A DNA stretch of 64,000 nt from Paenibacillaceae bacterium (lineage in GTDB: Bacteria; Bacillota; Bacilli; Paenibacillales; Paenibacillaceae). The notes beneath the pieces were generated by a model. It ran no database searches. It was not told the DNA's origin and was given only the letters and a program-made list of their open reading frames with translations. Every line of letters starts with the position of its first letter. Positions within the stretch are counted from its first letter, which is position 1. The stretch is taken from contig CAAFUF010000009.1 of assembly GCA_900766135.1 (NCBI GenBank), forward strand, positions 44,795 to 108,794. The letters run 5' to 3'. A program made the position numbers and the translations under genes. This document shows, piece after piece, positions 8,573-17,576 of this stretch.

Positions 8573-9538
8573 GTGGTAAGCATTAAGGATATTGCCAAAC
8601 AAGCCGGAGTTTCGATCTCCACGGTATCCTACGCGTTGAACGGGAGTCCGAAAATCACCGACGAGACGAGCGCAAGAATTCTGGCGATCGCCGAACAACT
8701 GAATTATGTGCCCAATGCTGCCGCACGCTCCTTAAAAACCCGGGAGTCGAAAATCATCGGTGTGTATTTGACCGACTTCAGCGGGGCTTTTTACGGGGAC
8801 CTGCTGCAAGGCGTCAAGGAAGTGCTGAACCAGAAGGGGTACGACATGGTCGTATGCAGCGGCAAGCAATCCCATCGCCTGCTGCCGGAACGCATGGTGG
8901 ACGGGGCGATTATTTTGGATGCGACGTTCTCCAGCCAGGAGCTACTTAAATACGCCGATCTCGGGCATAAAATCGTGGTGCTCGACCGCGAGCTCGGCCA
9001 TCCGAACATCAATCAGGTTCTGCTGGACAACAAGGCGGGAGCCGCCTTGGCGGTCGAGCACCTGATCGAACAAGGGCACCGCAAGCTCTACGTCGTCACC
9101 GGACCCAAGGACTCGTATGACTCGAAGCAGCGGCTGAAGGCGGCGAAGCAGACGGTTGCCCGTTTCGACGAGGTGGAGCTGACCGAAATCGAAGGGAACT
9201 TCAACAAGGACGCCGGGGAAAAGGCTGCCGAGCGGATCCTTCGGGAATACGTGGCACCCGTGGCCGTATTTTGCCTGAACGACGAGATGGCGATCGGCCT
9301 TTGCAATGCGGTGAAGCGTACCGATTATGTCATCGGGAGAGACATCCACGTCATCGGCTTCGATAACATCGAGTTGGCCGAATATACCGCACCGCGCCTG
9401 GCAACGATCGACTATTCCAAGCGAAAATGGGGAGCGTTGGCATCCGAGCAGCTACTGAAGGTGCTGGCCGGCGAACCGGTCGAGCACGAGCGCGTCTATG
9501 TAACACTGGTCCAAGGTGATTCGGTGGGCAAAGATTAA
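8573..9538 (+). CDS. LacI-family transcriptional repressor
   Basis: 321 residues. An N-terminal LacI helix-turn-helix (SIKDIAKQAGVSISTVSYAL, residues 3-22) and hinge helix (AARSLKTR) are followed by a sugar-binding type-1 periplasmic fold. It starts at GTG 8573 with GGGGAG seven bases upstream; that ribosome site abuts the end of the 30-bp repeat. As last gene of the glycan operon it is the natural candidate for binding the four GAAACGTTTC palindromes between the importer and bglX, giving autoregulation. It is less likely to be CcpA: it is encoded within a substrate operon and the operators lack the CcpA cre consensus. The effector is unknown. Confidence 0.93.
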   Translation: MVSIKDIAKQAGVSISTVSYALNGSPKITDETSARILAIAEQLNYVPNAAARSLKTRESKIIGVYLTDFSGAFYGDLLQGVKEVLNQKGYDMVVCSGKQSHRLLPERMVDGAIILDATFSSQELLKYADLGHKIVVLDRELGHPNINQVLLDNKAGAALAVEHLIEQGHRKLYVVTGPKDSYDSKQRLKAAKQTVARFDEVELTEIEGNFNKDAGEKAAERILREYVAPVAVFCLNDEMAIGLCNAVKRTDYVIGRDIHVIGFDNIELAEYTAPRLATIDYSKRKWGALASEQLLKVLAGEPVEHERVYVTLVQGDSVGKD

Positions 9539-9560
9539 GTTACGGGAGTTTTCGAGGGGG

Positions 9561-9765
9561 AATAAGGGGATAAAATCCCCTTATTTTCTCGTAAGTGGAA
9601 CATTACCTGACCCATAGCGGTAAAAAATGGCCTTATTTTGCGAGAGTGGCTCCCATTTGCCGCCTCGGTACCCGATTTGGAGGAAATAAGACCATAAAAT
9701 GGCCTTATTTCCCCGAGAAGGGGCATAAAGTTAAAGATAAGGCCCCAAAATACCGCTATTTGGGC
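9561..9765. repeat. Intergenic hairpin array with AATAAGG/CCTTATT arms
   Basis: Four related units. Unit 1 is a perfect 11-bp stem (9561-9571 with 9575-9585). Unit 3 is a 12-bp stem with one mismatch (9684-9695 with 9699-9710). Units 2 and 4 are degenerate. CCTTATT-type right arms recur at about 9579, 9631, 9703 and 9754, spaced 52, 72 and 51 bases. No gene was found in this gap. Unit 1 could also terminate the LacI transcript, but its T-run is interrupted. Confidence 0.7.
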
Positions 9766-9775
9766 GAGAATAAAG

Positions 9776-9807
9776 AAGCCGCTGAAACCATATTCAGCGG
9801 CTTTTTT
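9776..9807. terminator. Bidirectional intrinsic terminator
   Basis: Perfect 11-bp stem AAGCCGCTGAA/TTCAGCGGCTT, six-base loop and T-run on the plus side. It sits between convergent genes, 15 bases from the stop of the minus-strand permease. Confidence 0.85.
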
Positions 9808-9821
9808 GCGTACAGCTTCGG

Positions 9822-10919
9822 TTAAGCTCTCGACCGCACTTCCTGGCGCATGAACAGGATGTAGGACAGGCCGAAGCAGATCATCGTGGCGGCGAGCAGG
9901 CCGGTCAGCTGCGGCCAGATCAGCAGCAGGCTTTGGCCCAGCGACAAGGGGCTTGCGATCGCTCCGACGAGCTGATCCATCGTCAGCGGACCCAAAGCGC
10001 GGACGCCGGGCGAGAGCATCGTCGAGATCGTCTCCGAGAACAGCTCCGTCGGGGACAGGCGGTTCAGCGCCAGCACGAGATTCATCTGGCGCAGCTGCGC
10101 ATCCGCCGTCGCCATCTGGGAGACGGCCGTCGCGCTGTCGATCATGTTGATGATCATGCCGTAGAAGATCGTAAAGAACAGCCAAATGGCGATGGATGAC
10201 AGCGCCGACGTTGCCGCCTGCCGGAAGCGGATCGAGAACAGGATCGACAGGCAAAGCCAGAAGCCGATGTAAACCACCGCAATCAGCAAAAAGATGAAGA
10301 TGCGGGCAAATTCCTCCGGCGTTGGCGGGTAGCCGATCGTAAACAAGCCAAGCCCCATCACCAGCAGGCCGAGCGAGAACACAACGACGGCGATCATCGC
10401 CAAAGCGGAGACGAACTTGGCTTTCAGAAAATCGTCGCGGTAAATCGGCTGCGACAACAGGCGGCCTAGCGTCCCTTTATTCCGTTCGGAGTTGACGGCG
10501 TCGAAGCCAAGCGTGATTCCGATCAGCGGCCCCAGCCAAGACAGGAATGTTGAAAAGGAGGGGACCGCCAGGGAGGAACTGGTTAAGGTATACATTTTCA
10601 GGAACAGGAACGTATCGCCCGCCCCTCCGTCAGCCGAACTGCCGCCCGACCGAATAGCCGTGACGGCCGAATAAATCGAACCGATGCAGGCGAGTACGAT
10701 GATGCCCATCAGAATCCCGAAGCGCCAACTGCTTAAGTGGTCGCCGATTTCCTTCTGCACCATGACCCAAAAGGAGGAGGACGAGCGTTCCCGAGGCCGA
10801 TCCGCTTCGCCGGCGGGACGCAGCTCCGCCCACAGTTTGCTTGCGTACTCCCGCCATGCGTTCAGGCGCAGCACCTCCTTCGGCGAGCGGCCGTCGGCAG
10901 CTTTGTTATGCTGCATCAT
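9822..10919 (-). CDS. ABC-2 type transporter permease
   Basis: 365-residue membrane subunit of an export-type ABC transporter. After a charged N-terminal cytoplasmic stretch of about 65 residues it has about six hydrophobic segments, with a large external loop between the first two (residues 90-120) as in NosY/NatB-like permeases, and the phrase FDAVNSERNKGTLGRLLSQP characteristic of ABC-2 membrane proteins. Its ATG overlaps the stop of the ATPase gene (ATGA), so translation is coupled. It is the last of three genes (NEW3 protein, ATPase, permease) and is followed by a strong terminator. The exported substrate is unknown. Confidence 0.9.
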   Translation of the reverse strand: MMQHNKAADGRSPKEVLRLNAWREYASKLWAELRPAGEADRPRERSSSSFWVMVQKEIGDHLSSWRFGILMGIIVLACIGSIYSAVTAIRSGGSSADGGAGDTFLFLKMYTLTSSSLAVPSFSTFLSWLGPLIGITLGFDAVNSERNKGTLGRLLSQPIYRDDFLKAKFVSALAMIAVVVFSLGLLVMGLGLFTIGYPPTPEEFARIFIFLLIAVVYIGFWLCLSILFSIRFRQAATSALSSIAIWLFFTIFYGMIINMIDSATAVSQMATADAQLRQMNLVLALNRLSPTELFSETISTMLSPGVRALGPLTMDQLVGAIASPLSLGQSLLLIWPQLTGLLAATMICFGLSYILFMRQEVRSRA

Positions 10920-11929
10920 TGCTCACCCCTTTTTTCGAAATAACGATGATAAATATCGTCAAGCCCGTATTCCTTCCGACGGATGTACACGAGCTCCGCA
11001 TCTCCGTGAATCACGGCCTCGGCAATTTGGGCGGTCAGGTCGCGTTCGCATACCACGGTTGCGGTCACGCCCCGCTCAAGCTCGTCGTCGCCTTGATCCG
11101 GGTAGCGGATGCCCCGAACGCCATTCAAAACGGAGATCTGCCGATCTAACTCCTCCGTCCAGCCTTTGGCGCCAACCTCGACGTAGACATTGCCGTCCGC
11201 GTCCAGTTGCTTGGCTAAAGAGCGGATGTCGCCGGAGGCGATCAACCGGCCTTGGACGAACAAGCCAACGCGGTCGCAAATTTGCTGCACCTGATGCAGG
11301 TGGTGCGAGGACAGCAGCACCGTCAATTGCTCATCGCGGCTTAGCGAGGAGATGAGGGCGAGCAGTTCCCGCACCCCTTCGGGGTCGATCCCGAGCGTGG
11401 GCTCGTCGAGAATGATGACCTCCGGGTTTTTGATGAGCACGTCGGCCAGCCCCAGGCGTTGCCGCATCCCTCGGGAGAAAGTTCCGACCTTTTTGCCGGC
11501 GTTGTCCGCAAGTCCGGTTTTCTCCAGAAGGGCTTTAGCGCGCTGCAGGGCTTCTTGTTCCGGTACGCCGTTCAGGCGTGCCGTGTACACAAGATTATCC
11601 AGCGCCGTCCGGTCCTCATAGAACCCGACGTCATCAGGCAGGTAACCGACCTTCCGCTTGACCTTAAGCGCCTCGCGCGTCGGATCGAATCCGCAAATTC
11701 GCGCAATCCCCGAGGTCGGTTCGGTCAGCCCCAGCATCATCAGGATCGTTGTGGTTTTTCCCGCGCCGTTCGGGCCAAGCAATCCGAAAATCTCCCCGCG
11801 GGCGATGCTCAAGTTCAACTGGTCGACGGCTGTAGCCTCGCCGTATTTCTTCGTCAACTGCACCAGCTCGACGACCGGTCGTTCGCCGGTGGCCGATGGG
11901 GTGGGTGTCATGCCGGTCTCTGTAACCAT
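10916..11929 (-). CDS. ABC transporter ATP-binding protein
   Basis: 337-residue ATPase that powers the adjacent ABC-2 permease. Walker A is GPNGAGKTT (52-60), the signature is FSRGMRQRLG (151-160), Walker B is VIILDEP (171-177), and the switch histidine lies in SSHHLHQV. A C-terminal extension of about 100 residues resembles the DrrA/NosF/CcmA group of exporter ATPases. It starts three bases after the NEW3-domain gene and overlaps the permease start by four bases, so the three form one operon. Drug, lipid and peptide exporters all use this subunit type; the sequence does not discriminate. Confidence 0.93.
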   Translation of the reverse strand: MVTETGMTPTPSATGERPVVELVQLTKKYGEATAVDQLNLSIARGEIFGLLGPNGAGKTTTILMMLGLTEPTSGIARICGFDPTREALKVKRKVGYLPDDVGFYEDRTALDNLVYTARLNGVPEQEALQRAKALLEKTGLADNAGKKVGTFSRGMRQRLGLADVLIKNPEVIILDEPTLGIDPEGVRELLALISSLSRDEQLTVLLSSHHLHQVQQICDRVGLFVQGRLIASGDIRSLAKQLDADGNVYVEVGAKGWTEELDRQISVLNGVRGIRYPDQGDDELERGVTATVVCERDLTAQIAEAVIHGDAELVYIRRKEYGLDDIYHRYFEKRGEQ

Positions 11930-11932
11930 GGA

Positions 11933-13093
11933 TTATCTTCTCCCGTATTTCCGGAACAGGTAGTAGATGCCGCCGCAAACCGCCAGTATGATGAGAACCC
12001 CCACCCATCCCCATAATACGGACGATTTCACGGTCACCCGCAGATCGGCGTTCGCGCTTTTGTTCGCGGAGGAGGCAGTCAGACTGACCACGTAATCCCC
12101 GGGGAGCGATTTCTTGCTTGACTTGATCGTAGCTTGAACCTGCTTGCTCTCGCCCGGCGCAATCGTCGTGATCGACGAAGGCTCGAAGGACACTTCCCAA
12201 TCCGTCGGGGCGGACGAGGAGAAGGAGAGATCCTGCAGCTCGGCGGAACCGGTATTTTGGACCACGAAGGTCAGCTTGCGTTCGGAACCCGCCCCAACGT
12301 CTGTGCTAAGCCGGTCGTCGGTCGTGGAAAATTTCATGTCGTACGTTCCCGTCACGACGGCTTCGATTTTGGCGTTGGCCGTGGTATCTCCGCTCGTTGC
12401 CGCAATCGGGATTTCGTACGTGCCGGCTTTGATTTGTTCCGGCGGCTTGACTTCAATCGTAACCGTCTTCTCGGCGTTGGGCTCGACTTCGACCGAAGTC
12501 ACGCTGTTGCCGTCGGCTTTAAAGCGGACGTCCCAGCCTTGCTCGGCTTGCGCGTTGAAGGCATAGGTCTGCTTTTGCGTCGTCCGGTTGCGCAACACCG
12601 CGCTGTATGTGAACGTGGAGTCGGAATGGCCCTCCATATTGGCCTGATCCAAGGTCAGCTCGGTTTTGAAGGTGCCCTGCTCCGAGACGTTGACGACGAG
12701 CGGCAATGTAGCATCATCCGCTTTGAGATTAAATACATACCGGCCCTTGTTGATTTGCAGCGGTACGTCGAGGTCGAGGTTGAAGGTCTGGGTTTCGCCG
12801 GCCTTTACCGCCAGTCGCGAGACCTCGCGGCCGCCCGCGGTCAATTCGTATTTCCAATCCTTGCTTTGCGTCTCCAATGAGAGGTTGGCCGAAGCCGTAC
12901 TGCCGCCATGATTGACCAGATCGATCGTATAAGACACGGATTCGCCCGGCGCGGCGGACCATTCTAAGTAAGGCGTGTAGAGCTCCAGCGATCCCGCCGC
13001 CGAGGCTTTGCCCATCCCGGCTATAGCGCCGCCGAGGGCTGTGATCAGAATGAGCAGCAGGAATGCCGCTTTTCGATAGGTTTGTTGAAACAT
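11933..13093 (-). CDS. NEW3-domain cell-surface protein, C-terminally anchored
   Basis: 386 residues. It has an N-terminal signal peptide (hydrophobic 9-25, cleavage probably after ASA near 32), three immunoglobulin-like NEW3/COG1470 beta-sandwich repeats of about 100 residues each (recurring patterns such as VEPNAEKTVTIEV and IAPGESKQVQATI), and a C-terminal membrane helix (about 356-380) ending in YGRR. The protein is therefore displayed outside the membrane by its C-terminal anchor. It leads the operon with the ABC exporter, so it may assist or be served by it (inference). Its start faces an ECF sigma factor gene across about 160 bases, so that sigma factor may control this operon. Confidence 0.85.
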   Translation of the reverse strand: MFQQTYRKAAFLLLILITALGGAIAGMGKASAAGSLELYTPYLEWSAAPGESVSYTIDLVNHGGSTASANLSLETQSKDWKYELTAGGREVSRLAVKAGETQTFNLDLDVPLQINKGRYVFNLKADDATLPLVVNVSEQGTFKTELTLDQANMEGHSDSTFTYSAVLRNRTTQKQTYAFNAQAEQGWDVRFKADGNSVTSVEVEPNAEKTVTIEVKPPEQIKAGTYEIPIAATSGDTTANAKIEAVVTGTYDMKFSTTDDRLSTDVGAGSERKLTFVVQNTGSAELQDLSFSSSAPTDWEVSFEPSSITTIAPGESKQVQATIKSSKKSLPGDYVVSLTASSANKSANADLRVTVKSSVLWGWVGVLIILAVCGGIYYLFRKYGRR

Positions 13094-13254
13094 CTCTTGT
13101 TCCCCCTATGAAAATAATGATGGTTCATCAAAGGTACGCACGGAACGGTCGCTTGGATTTATTCCGGCCAAAAAATTTTTTGGGGTTTTCAAGCGAATCC
13201 ATTTTTGATAAAACGGGAGATAAGAAGAGGAGAAATTTTGCGGGAGGGACAAAC

Positions 13255-13863
13255 ATGGACCTGCAAAATGAAGAGATGACTAGGCGGCTGCGCGAGATGT
13301 GCGAAGGTTCGGTACCGGCCTTCGATGCGTTTTACGCCTGTTATTCTCCTTTTGTCATGCAGGTGGCCGGCCGTCTGGTAGGGGAGCGGATGGAGGCCGA
13401 GGATATTTGCCATGAGGTGTTTTTGGAGGTGTTGCGGCGCGGACCGGATTACGATCCGTCACGCGGCTCGATCAAGGCCTGGCTGGCGGTCATGACCCGC
13501 AGCCGCAGCCTGGACCGCTTGCGGCGCAAAGCGCGGCTGCAGTATCCGGGAGACGAGGCGCTGCGTCGGGATGCGGTGGACGAAGACGGCTCGGGCGAGA
13601 ACGAAGCCTTGTCGCGGCTGGAACGGGAGGCGCTCCGCACGGCGATATTCGCGCTGCCGGAACCGCAGAAGAAGGCGATCATCGGCTCCTATTTCGCCCT
13701 GCAGACCCAGCGCGAAATGGCGGAGGCTTGGAGCGTGCCGATCGGCACCGTGAAGTCCTGGGTGCGATACGGACTGAATCATTTGCGCAAGCAGCTGGAG
13801 AAGCAAGGCTGGGGAGAACCGCTGGAAGGAGGGAACGAGCATGAACGGGCAGGCCGGCGATAG
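13255..13863 (+). CDS. ECF RNA polymerase sigma factor
   Basis: 202 residues with the two ECF regions. Region 2 covers about residues 20-90 and includes the AEDICHEVFLEV core and WLAVMTRSRSLDRLRR; region 4 covers about 138-190 with ALPEPQKKAI and the GTVKSWVRYGLNHLR helix-turn-helix. It resembles the SigK-like group. The ATG at 13255 follows a GGGAGGG site; a longer frame open from 13063 has no ribosome site and is discarded. It overlaps the anti-sigma gene by 23 bases. Likely targets include its own operon and the divergent NEW3/ABC operon, but no ECF promoter motif could be identified with confidence. Confidence 0.93.
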   Translation: MDLQNEEMTRRLREMCEGSVPAFDAFYACYSPFVMQVAGRLVGERMEAEDICHEVFLEVLRRGPDYDPSRGSIKAWLAVMTRSRSLDRLRRKARLQYPGDEALRRDAVDEDGSGENEALSRLEREALRTAIFALPEPQKKAIIGSYFALQTQREMAEAWSVPIGTVKSWVRYGLNHLRKQLEKQGWGEPLEGGNEHERAGRR

Positions 13864-14773
13864 TTTTCGCAAGATCGGCGGTGCGGAACATAAGAGCGTA
13901 TGCATTCGGATGTATTCCGAGCAGGAATGGATCGATTGGCTGCTGGGAACGCTGACGGAGGCGAAACGCTCCGAAATGGCAAAGCACCTGGACACCTGTA
14001 CGGTATGTCTGGAGCAAACAACGTATTGGGAGAACGTTTTAGGGATCGGCGGCGAAAACGAATTACTGTCGGACATGTCGACGATGCCAGCTGCCGGAGA
14101 ACCGGGGCCGGCGCAAGTCATGACGGCGCATCCGGAGTTAGCGGAGCCGCCCCTGCTGAAGCAAGCCGCCCCTCCGTCCGCGTTGCACCATCACCTATGG
14201 ACGGATGCCGTTCCTTCCGAGCGGATTCGGCGCAGCCTGCGGCGCCGGGTGAGAAGGATCGGTTGGCGACGCCGGGCGATGCGGCTGTTGACGGTTCGTT
14301 GGAAATGGACGGTGTCCCTGGCGGCAGCTTTGATGGTGCTAGTCGGCATGGGAGTCGCCATGGATCGGCTGAACCAACCCGAGGCCACCTGGGACCGCTA
14401 TGTGCAAACCTACGAACCGGAAGCGCTACCGGTCCTGTCCAAGCCGGATACGATCTCTTATCCGATCGCCATGGGCCGCTTGGAGCCGGAGAACGGAAGA
14501 GTCTGGTACAACGCGGCCACCCGGGAAATGCTGATGCTGGTCGGCGGGCTCGTCCCGGAAAAGGGGCAGACGATCCGCGTCTGGATCGTGAAGGAAGGAG
14601 CGCGCGACAGCCTGGGATTGCTGCAATACCACGCCAACCGGGCGCATCTTTACGTCAAGGACAAGACGCTTAATGTCGATGACGATCTGGAGTTGACGAT
14701 CGAACCGGCCGGCGGCGCACCGGACGTCAACATGGTTCCGAATTCGATCTTGTTGGATTTGCTGGGACGATGA
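13841..14773 (+). CDS. Membrane anti-sigma factor, RskA-like with zinc-finger motif
   Basis: 310 residues. The cytoplasmic N-terminal domain has a zf-HC2/ZAS type motif (His49-x3-Cys53-x2-Cys56) that would bind the sigma factor. A basic stretch precedes one membrane helix (about 155-174), and the extracytoplasmic C-terminal domain (about 210-310) resembles the RskA C-terminal domain (REMLMLVGGLVPEKGQTIRVW). The overlap with the sigma gene and the conserved pairing make an inhibitor of that sigma factor the natural role. Activation probably requires regulated proteolysis of the membrane protein; no protease gene is adjacent. Confidence 0.9.
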   Translation: MNGQAGDSFRKIGGAEHKSVCIRMYSEQEWIDWLLGTLTEAKRSEMAKHLDTCTVCLEQTTYWENVLGIGGENELLSDMSTMPAAGEPGPAQVMTAHPELAEPPLLKQAAPPSALHHHLWTDAVPSERIRRSLRRRVRRIGWRRRAMRLLTVRWKWTVSLAAALMVLVGMGVAMDRLNQPEATWDRYVQTYEPEALPVLSKPDTISYPIAMGRLEPENGRVWYNAATREMLMLVGGLVPEKGQTIRVWIVKEGARDSLGLLQYHANRAHLYVKDKTLNVDDDLELTIEPAGGAPDVNMVPNSILLDLLGR

Positions 14774-14901
14774 GATTTTCGCATCAGAAACATGAGTCCA
14801 CCTCCAGACAACTCAGTGGGTGCGGTTGTATAGCGGGATATCTCGGAAAAAATAAACAAATGGCCCGTTAGGAGTTGGGGTTGGGAGGGAGACGTTTCGA
14901 T

Positions 14902-15687
14902 ATGGATCGGCTTGAGTTTATCGGCACCGGGGACGCCATGGGGGTTCCTAGAGTGTATTGTGATTGCGAGGTATGCGGGGAAGCGCGAAGCTCCAGCGGC
15001 GTAAACCGGAGGTACCGCGCCCTGGTCGCGATCGAAGGCGGCGAAGGCGGCTTCCTGATCGATTGCGGCCCGGATTGGCGTTCCGGCATGGAGCGGCGGG
15101 GGCAGCGTTTTGCGGAGCGGATTCTGGTTACGCACGCCCATTTTGACCATATCGGCGGGCTGCCCGAATGGGCGGACGCCTGCCGCTGGCTGGGGAACCG
15201 GGGACAGCTCTACGCGCCGCGGGAGGTGCTGGATACGATCCTTCGGCAGTATCCGTGGCTGGGCGGTCATTTGGACCTGCATGCGGTCGGCGACGAGGGG
15301 ACCCGGCTGGCCGGGTGGCAGATCCGAGCGTGGAAGGTGTTCCACGGTAAAAACGGATTTTCGTATGCCTATCGATTAGAGAAAAACGGCTTCGCCTGGG
15401 CGTATTGCTCCGATTCGATCGCCTTGCCCGAGGAACAAAAACAGCCGCTGCTCGGCCTTGATCTGCTGGTGCTGGGCACGAGCTTCTATCACGAGACGGC
15501 GGAGTTCGCGACCCGGTCGGTGTACGATGTGAAGGAAGCGCTGGAGCTCTTGAACGAGGTTCGCCCGGCGCGGACGGTGTTTACGCATCTGTCGCACGAC
15601 ATCGACCTTCGCCGCGATTACGGATTGCCGGAAAGCGTGGAGTTTGCCGCGACGGGGATGAGGGTGCCGCTGCGGGCGAGGGAGTGA
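14902..15687 (+). CDS. MBL-fold metallohydrolase, PhnP-like
   Basis: 261-residue metallo-beta-lactamase fold hydrolase. It carries the metal-binding motif THAHFDH (77-83) and further ligands in the later HLSHD motif. Near the N-terminus lie CDCEVC cysteines (20-25), like the structural zinc site of PhnP-type cyclic phosphodiesterases. The family removes cyclic phosphates or nucleotide phosphodiesters; the substrate here is not known and no phn genes are nearby. The ATG at 14902 has GGGAGGG about 12 bases upstream; TTG 14875 has no ribosome site. The preceding 130 bases show nothing recognisable. Confidence 0.85.
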   Translation: MDRLEFIGTGDAMGVPRVYCDCEVCGEARSSSGVNRRYRALVAIEGGEGGFLIDCGPDWRSGMERRGQRFAERILVTHAHFDHIGGLPEWADACRWLGNRGQLYAPREVLDTILRQYPWLGGHLDLHAVGDEGTRLAGWQIRAWKVFHGKNGFSYAYRLEKNGFAWAYCSDSIALPEEQKQPLLGLDLLVLGTSFYHETAEFATRSVYDVKEALELLNEVRPARTVFTHLSHDIDLRRDYGLPESVEFAATGMRVPLRARE

Positions 15688-15750
15688 TGGCGGAGTGGGC
15701 GCCCGGGTTAGCGGCAATTATATGCGAAAAATCGACTACATGAAAAAGAA

Positions 15751-15802
15751 GAGGGCCGTCCCTCCGTCATCTATGATGACTTTTGGGACCCCCTCTTTTT
15801 TT
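15751..15802. terminator. Intrinsic terminator between convergent genes
   Basis: GAGGG..GTCCC pairs with GGGAC..CCCTC across an internal bulge and is followed by seven T on the plus strand and a T-rich tract on the minus strand, so it can stop both neighbouring genes. Confidence 0.7.
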
Positions 15803-15815
15803 GCACGGACGCGCC

Positions 15816-16613
15816 TTAAGCATTCAGCACGAACTTGTCGATCACGTGCTTCACGCCGTCCTCGTTGTTGCCTAATGTCACAAAGTCGGCGATGTCCTTC
15901 AATGCCGGGATGGCATTGTCCATCGCTACGCCCAGGCCGGCGGCCTCCAGCATCTCATGATCGTTCCACGAATCGCCGATGGCGATCGTTTGCGACAAGT
16001 CGCAGCCGAAGTGGGCCGCCAGGAAACGCAAGGCATGGCCTTTCGTACCTTCCGCATGCATGATTTCCAGGAAGTTCGGCTTGGATTTGGTGATATGAAC
16101 GCCGTCCCCCAGCAGCTCGCGCAGCTCAGGCGCGATTTGGTCCAGGTAATCGGGTTCGTCGATGATCAGCATTTTCGGCGTTGGCTGAGCCACCAGCTTG
16201 GCAAAATCCGGCTCCACATAATACCGCGTCCGGTTCAGCGTGGTATAGTCGATCAGCTTCTGGTTTTCCTCGCGGGCGTACAGCTTGTCGTCGATGTACG
16301 TTTGCAGGTGCAGGTTGCGCTCGATGCAGTATTCGAACAGCTTGCGCGCCGCTTCCATCGGGACGTAACGTTCGTAGAGCACCTTTTCGTCCATCAGGTT
16401 TTTGACCAGCGCGCCCTGATACGTAATGATCGGCACGTTCAGTCCGGTCTGGCGGGCGATCGCTTGGGCCGACGCGTAGGCGCGGCCGGTAGCCAGGGTA
16501 ACGACGACCCCTTTGGCCACCGCTTGCTCGAGCGCCTGCTGCGTCGCAGGAGTCACTTCTTTGTCGTCATTGATCAAGGTGTCATCGATGTCGATGGCAA
16601 TCAGTTTATACAT
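15816..16613 (-). CDS. Cof-type HAD-superfamily phosphatase
   Basis: 265-residue cytosolic HAD hydrolase of the Cof/YidA group. Motif I is DIDDTL (residues 8-13, nucleophile Asp8), motif II is in TLATGRA, the lysine of motif III lies in GTKGHAL, and motif IV is IGDSWNDHEML. A type-C2 cap sits between motifs II and III. Family members dephosphorylate sugar phosphates, nucleotides or pyridoxal phosphate with broad specificity. The ATG follows an AAAGGAGAG site. It lies downstream of the EamA gene with a 27-base gap and is probably co-transcribed with it. Confidence 0.92.
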   Translation of the reverse strand: MYKLIAIDIDDTLINDDKEVTPATQQALEQAVAKGVVVTLATGRAYASAQAIARQTGLNVPIITYQGALVKNLMDEKVLYERYVPMEAARKLFEYCIERNLHLQTYIDDKLYAREENQKLIDYTTLNRTRYYVEPDFAKLVAQPTPKMLIIDEPDYLDQIAPELRELLGDGVHITKSKPNFLEIMHAEGTKGHALRFLAAHFGCDLSQTIAIGDSWNDHEMLEAAGLGVAMDNAIPALKDIADFVTLGNNEDGVKHVIDKFVLNA

Positions 16614-16640
16614 GGTTTCTCTCCTTTGGGAAGGTTCTCT

Positions 16641-17576
16641 CTATCCGGCGGATTTCAATTCCGCCAGCAACATGCCGCCCAAAATGCATAGACAGCCAAG
16701 CCCAGCCGCCAATCCAAGCCGTTCGCCCCCGAAAAGCACGCCGGTCGCCGCGGCGAACACCGGCTCCATGGCGAAAATCACCGCCACCCGGGAGGGACTG
16801 GTGAATTTCTGGCTCACCGTCTGGATCCAAAACGCAAACGCGCTGGTCGGCCCGATCGATACGAGCAGCGCAAGCCACACCTCCGGCTGCATGAGCTGGC
16901 CGGCCGTCTCGCTCCAGGAAGCCGAACGTTCGAACAGAAGCGATCCGGCCGCGCTGAGAACGCCGACGATCGCCATCTGCAGCGAAGCTAAAGGCAGCGC
17001 CGGATAACGGGGAGCGAATACGCCGGTGTAGGCAACATGCAGCCCAAAGGCGATGGCGCACAAAAACACGAGCGCGTCGCCGCGATTCAAAGCCAAGCCC
17101 CGGGTGCCGGCGAACGCCAACAGATAGAGGCCGCCGGCAGCCAGAAATGCGCTGATCCAGGTGAAACGGGAAATGCGATGCTTTAGCAGCCAAAACGATA
17201 AAAAAGGTACGATGACGACCGACAATCCCGTGATGAACCCCGCGTTCGAAGTGGACGTGTACAGCAAGCCAACCGTTTGGAACGAATAGCCGAGGAACAG
17301 GAACAACCCGAGCAGCGCGGCATGACCCGCCATACTCCAGGATAATTGCTTCCATTCGTGCCGGTAAAACGCGGCGATGATCAAAGCGAGCAGCAGCGCC
17401 GCCCCGATAAAGCGAATGCCGTTAAAGGCCAGGGGCGGGAGCACCCGCACCGCATGCTGAACGATCAAGAAGGTGCAGCCCCACATGAACGCGACGAACA
17501 GCAGCCCCATATCGGCTAGCCGGGTCCGGTTTATGGCGGACTTTTTCAAAGATAGGGCAGGTTCGCTATTCTTCAA
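16641..17576 (-). CDS. EamA/DMT-family transporter
   Basis: 311-residue membrane protein with ten predicted helices in two EamA repeats (conserved WGCTF near residue 34 and EPVFAA near residue 276). Drug/metabolite transporters of this family export amino acids, nucleosides or other metabolites; the substrate is undetermined. Its start overlaps the end of the lipoate ligase gene by 11 bases and the ribosome site is weak, so it is probably translated by coupling within a lplA-eamA-HAD operon. Confidence 0.92.
   Translation of the reverse strand: MKNSEPALSLKKSAINRTRLADMGLLFVAFMWGCTFLIVQHAVRVLPPLAFNGIRFIGAALLLALIIAAFYRHEWKQLSWSMAGHAALLGLFLFLGYSFQTVGLLYTSTSNAGFITGLSVVIVPFLSFWLLKHRISRFTWISAFLAAGGLYLLAFAGTRGLALNRGDALVFLCAIAFGLHVAYTGVFAPRYPALPLASLQMAIVGVLSAAGSLLFERSASWSETAGQLMQPEVWLALLVSIGPTSAFAFWIQTVSQKFTSPSRVAVIFAMEPVFAAATGVLFGGERLGLAAGLGCLCILGGMLLAELKSAG

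Noticed and set aside
8376..8579. 67-residue protein ahead of the LacI gene
   Set aside because: It lies wholly within the 117-bp element and 30-bp repeat; composition follows the repeat and no ribosome site is present.
13063..13254. N-terminal extension of the ECF sigma factor
   Set aside because: The frame is open, but GGGAGGG sits just before ATG 13255 and ECF factors begin close to region 2; the extension would read through the divergent promoter region.
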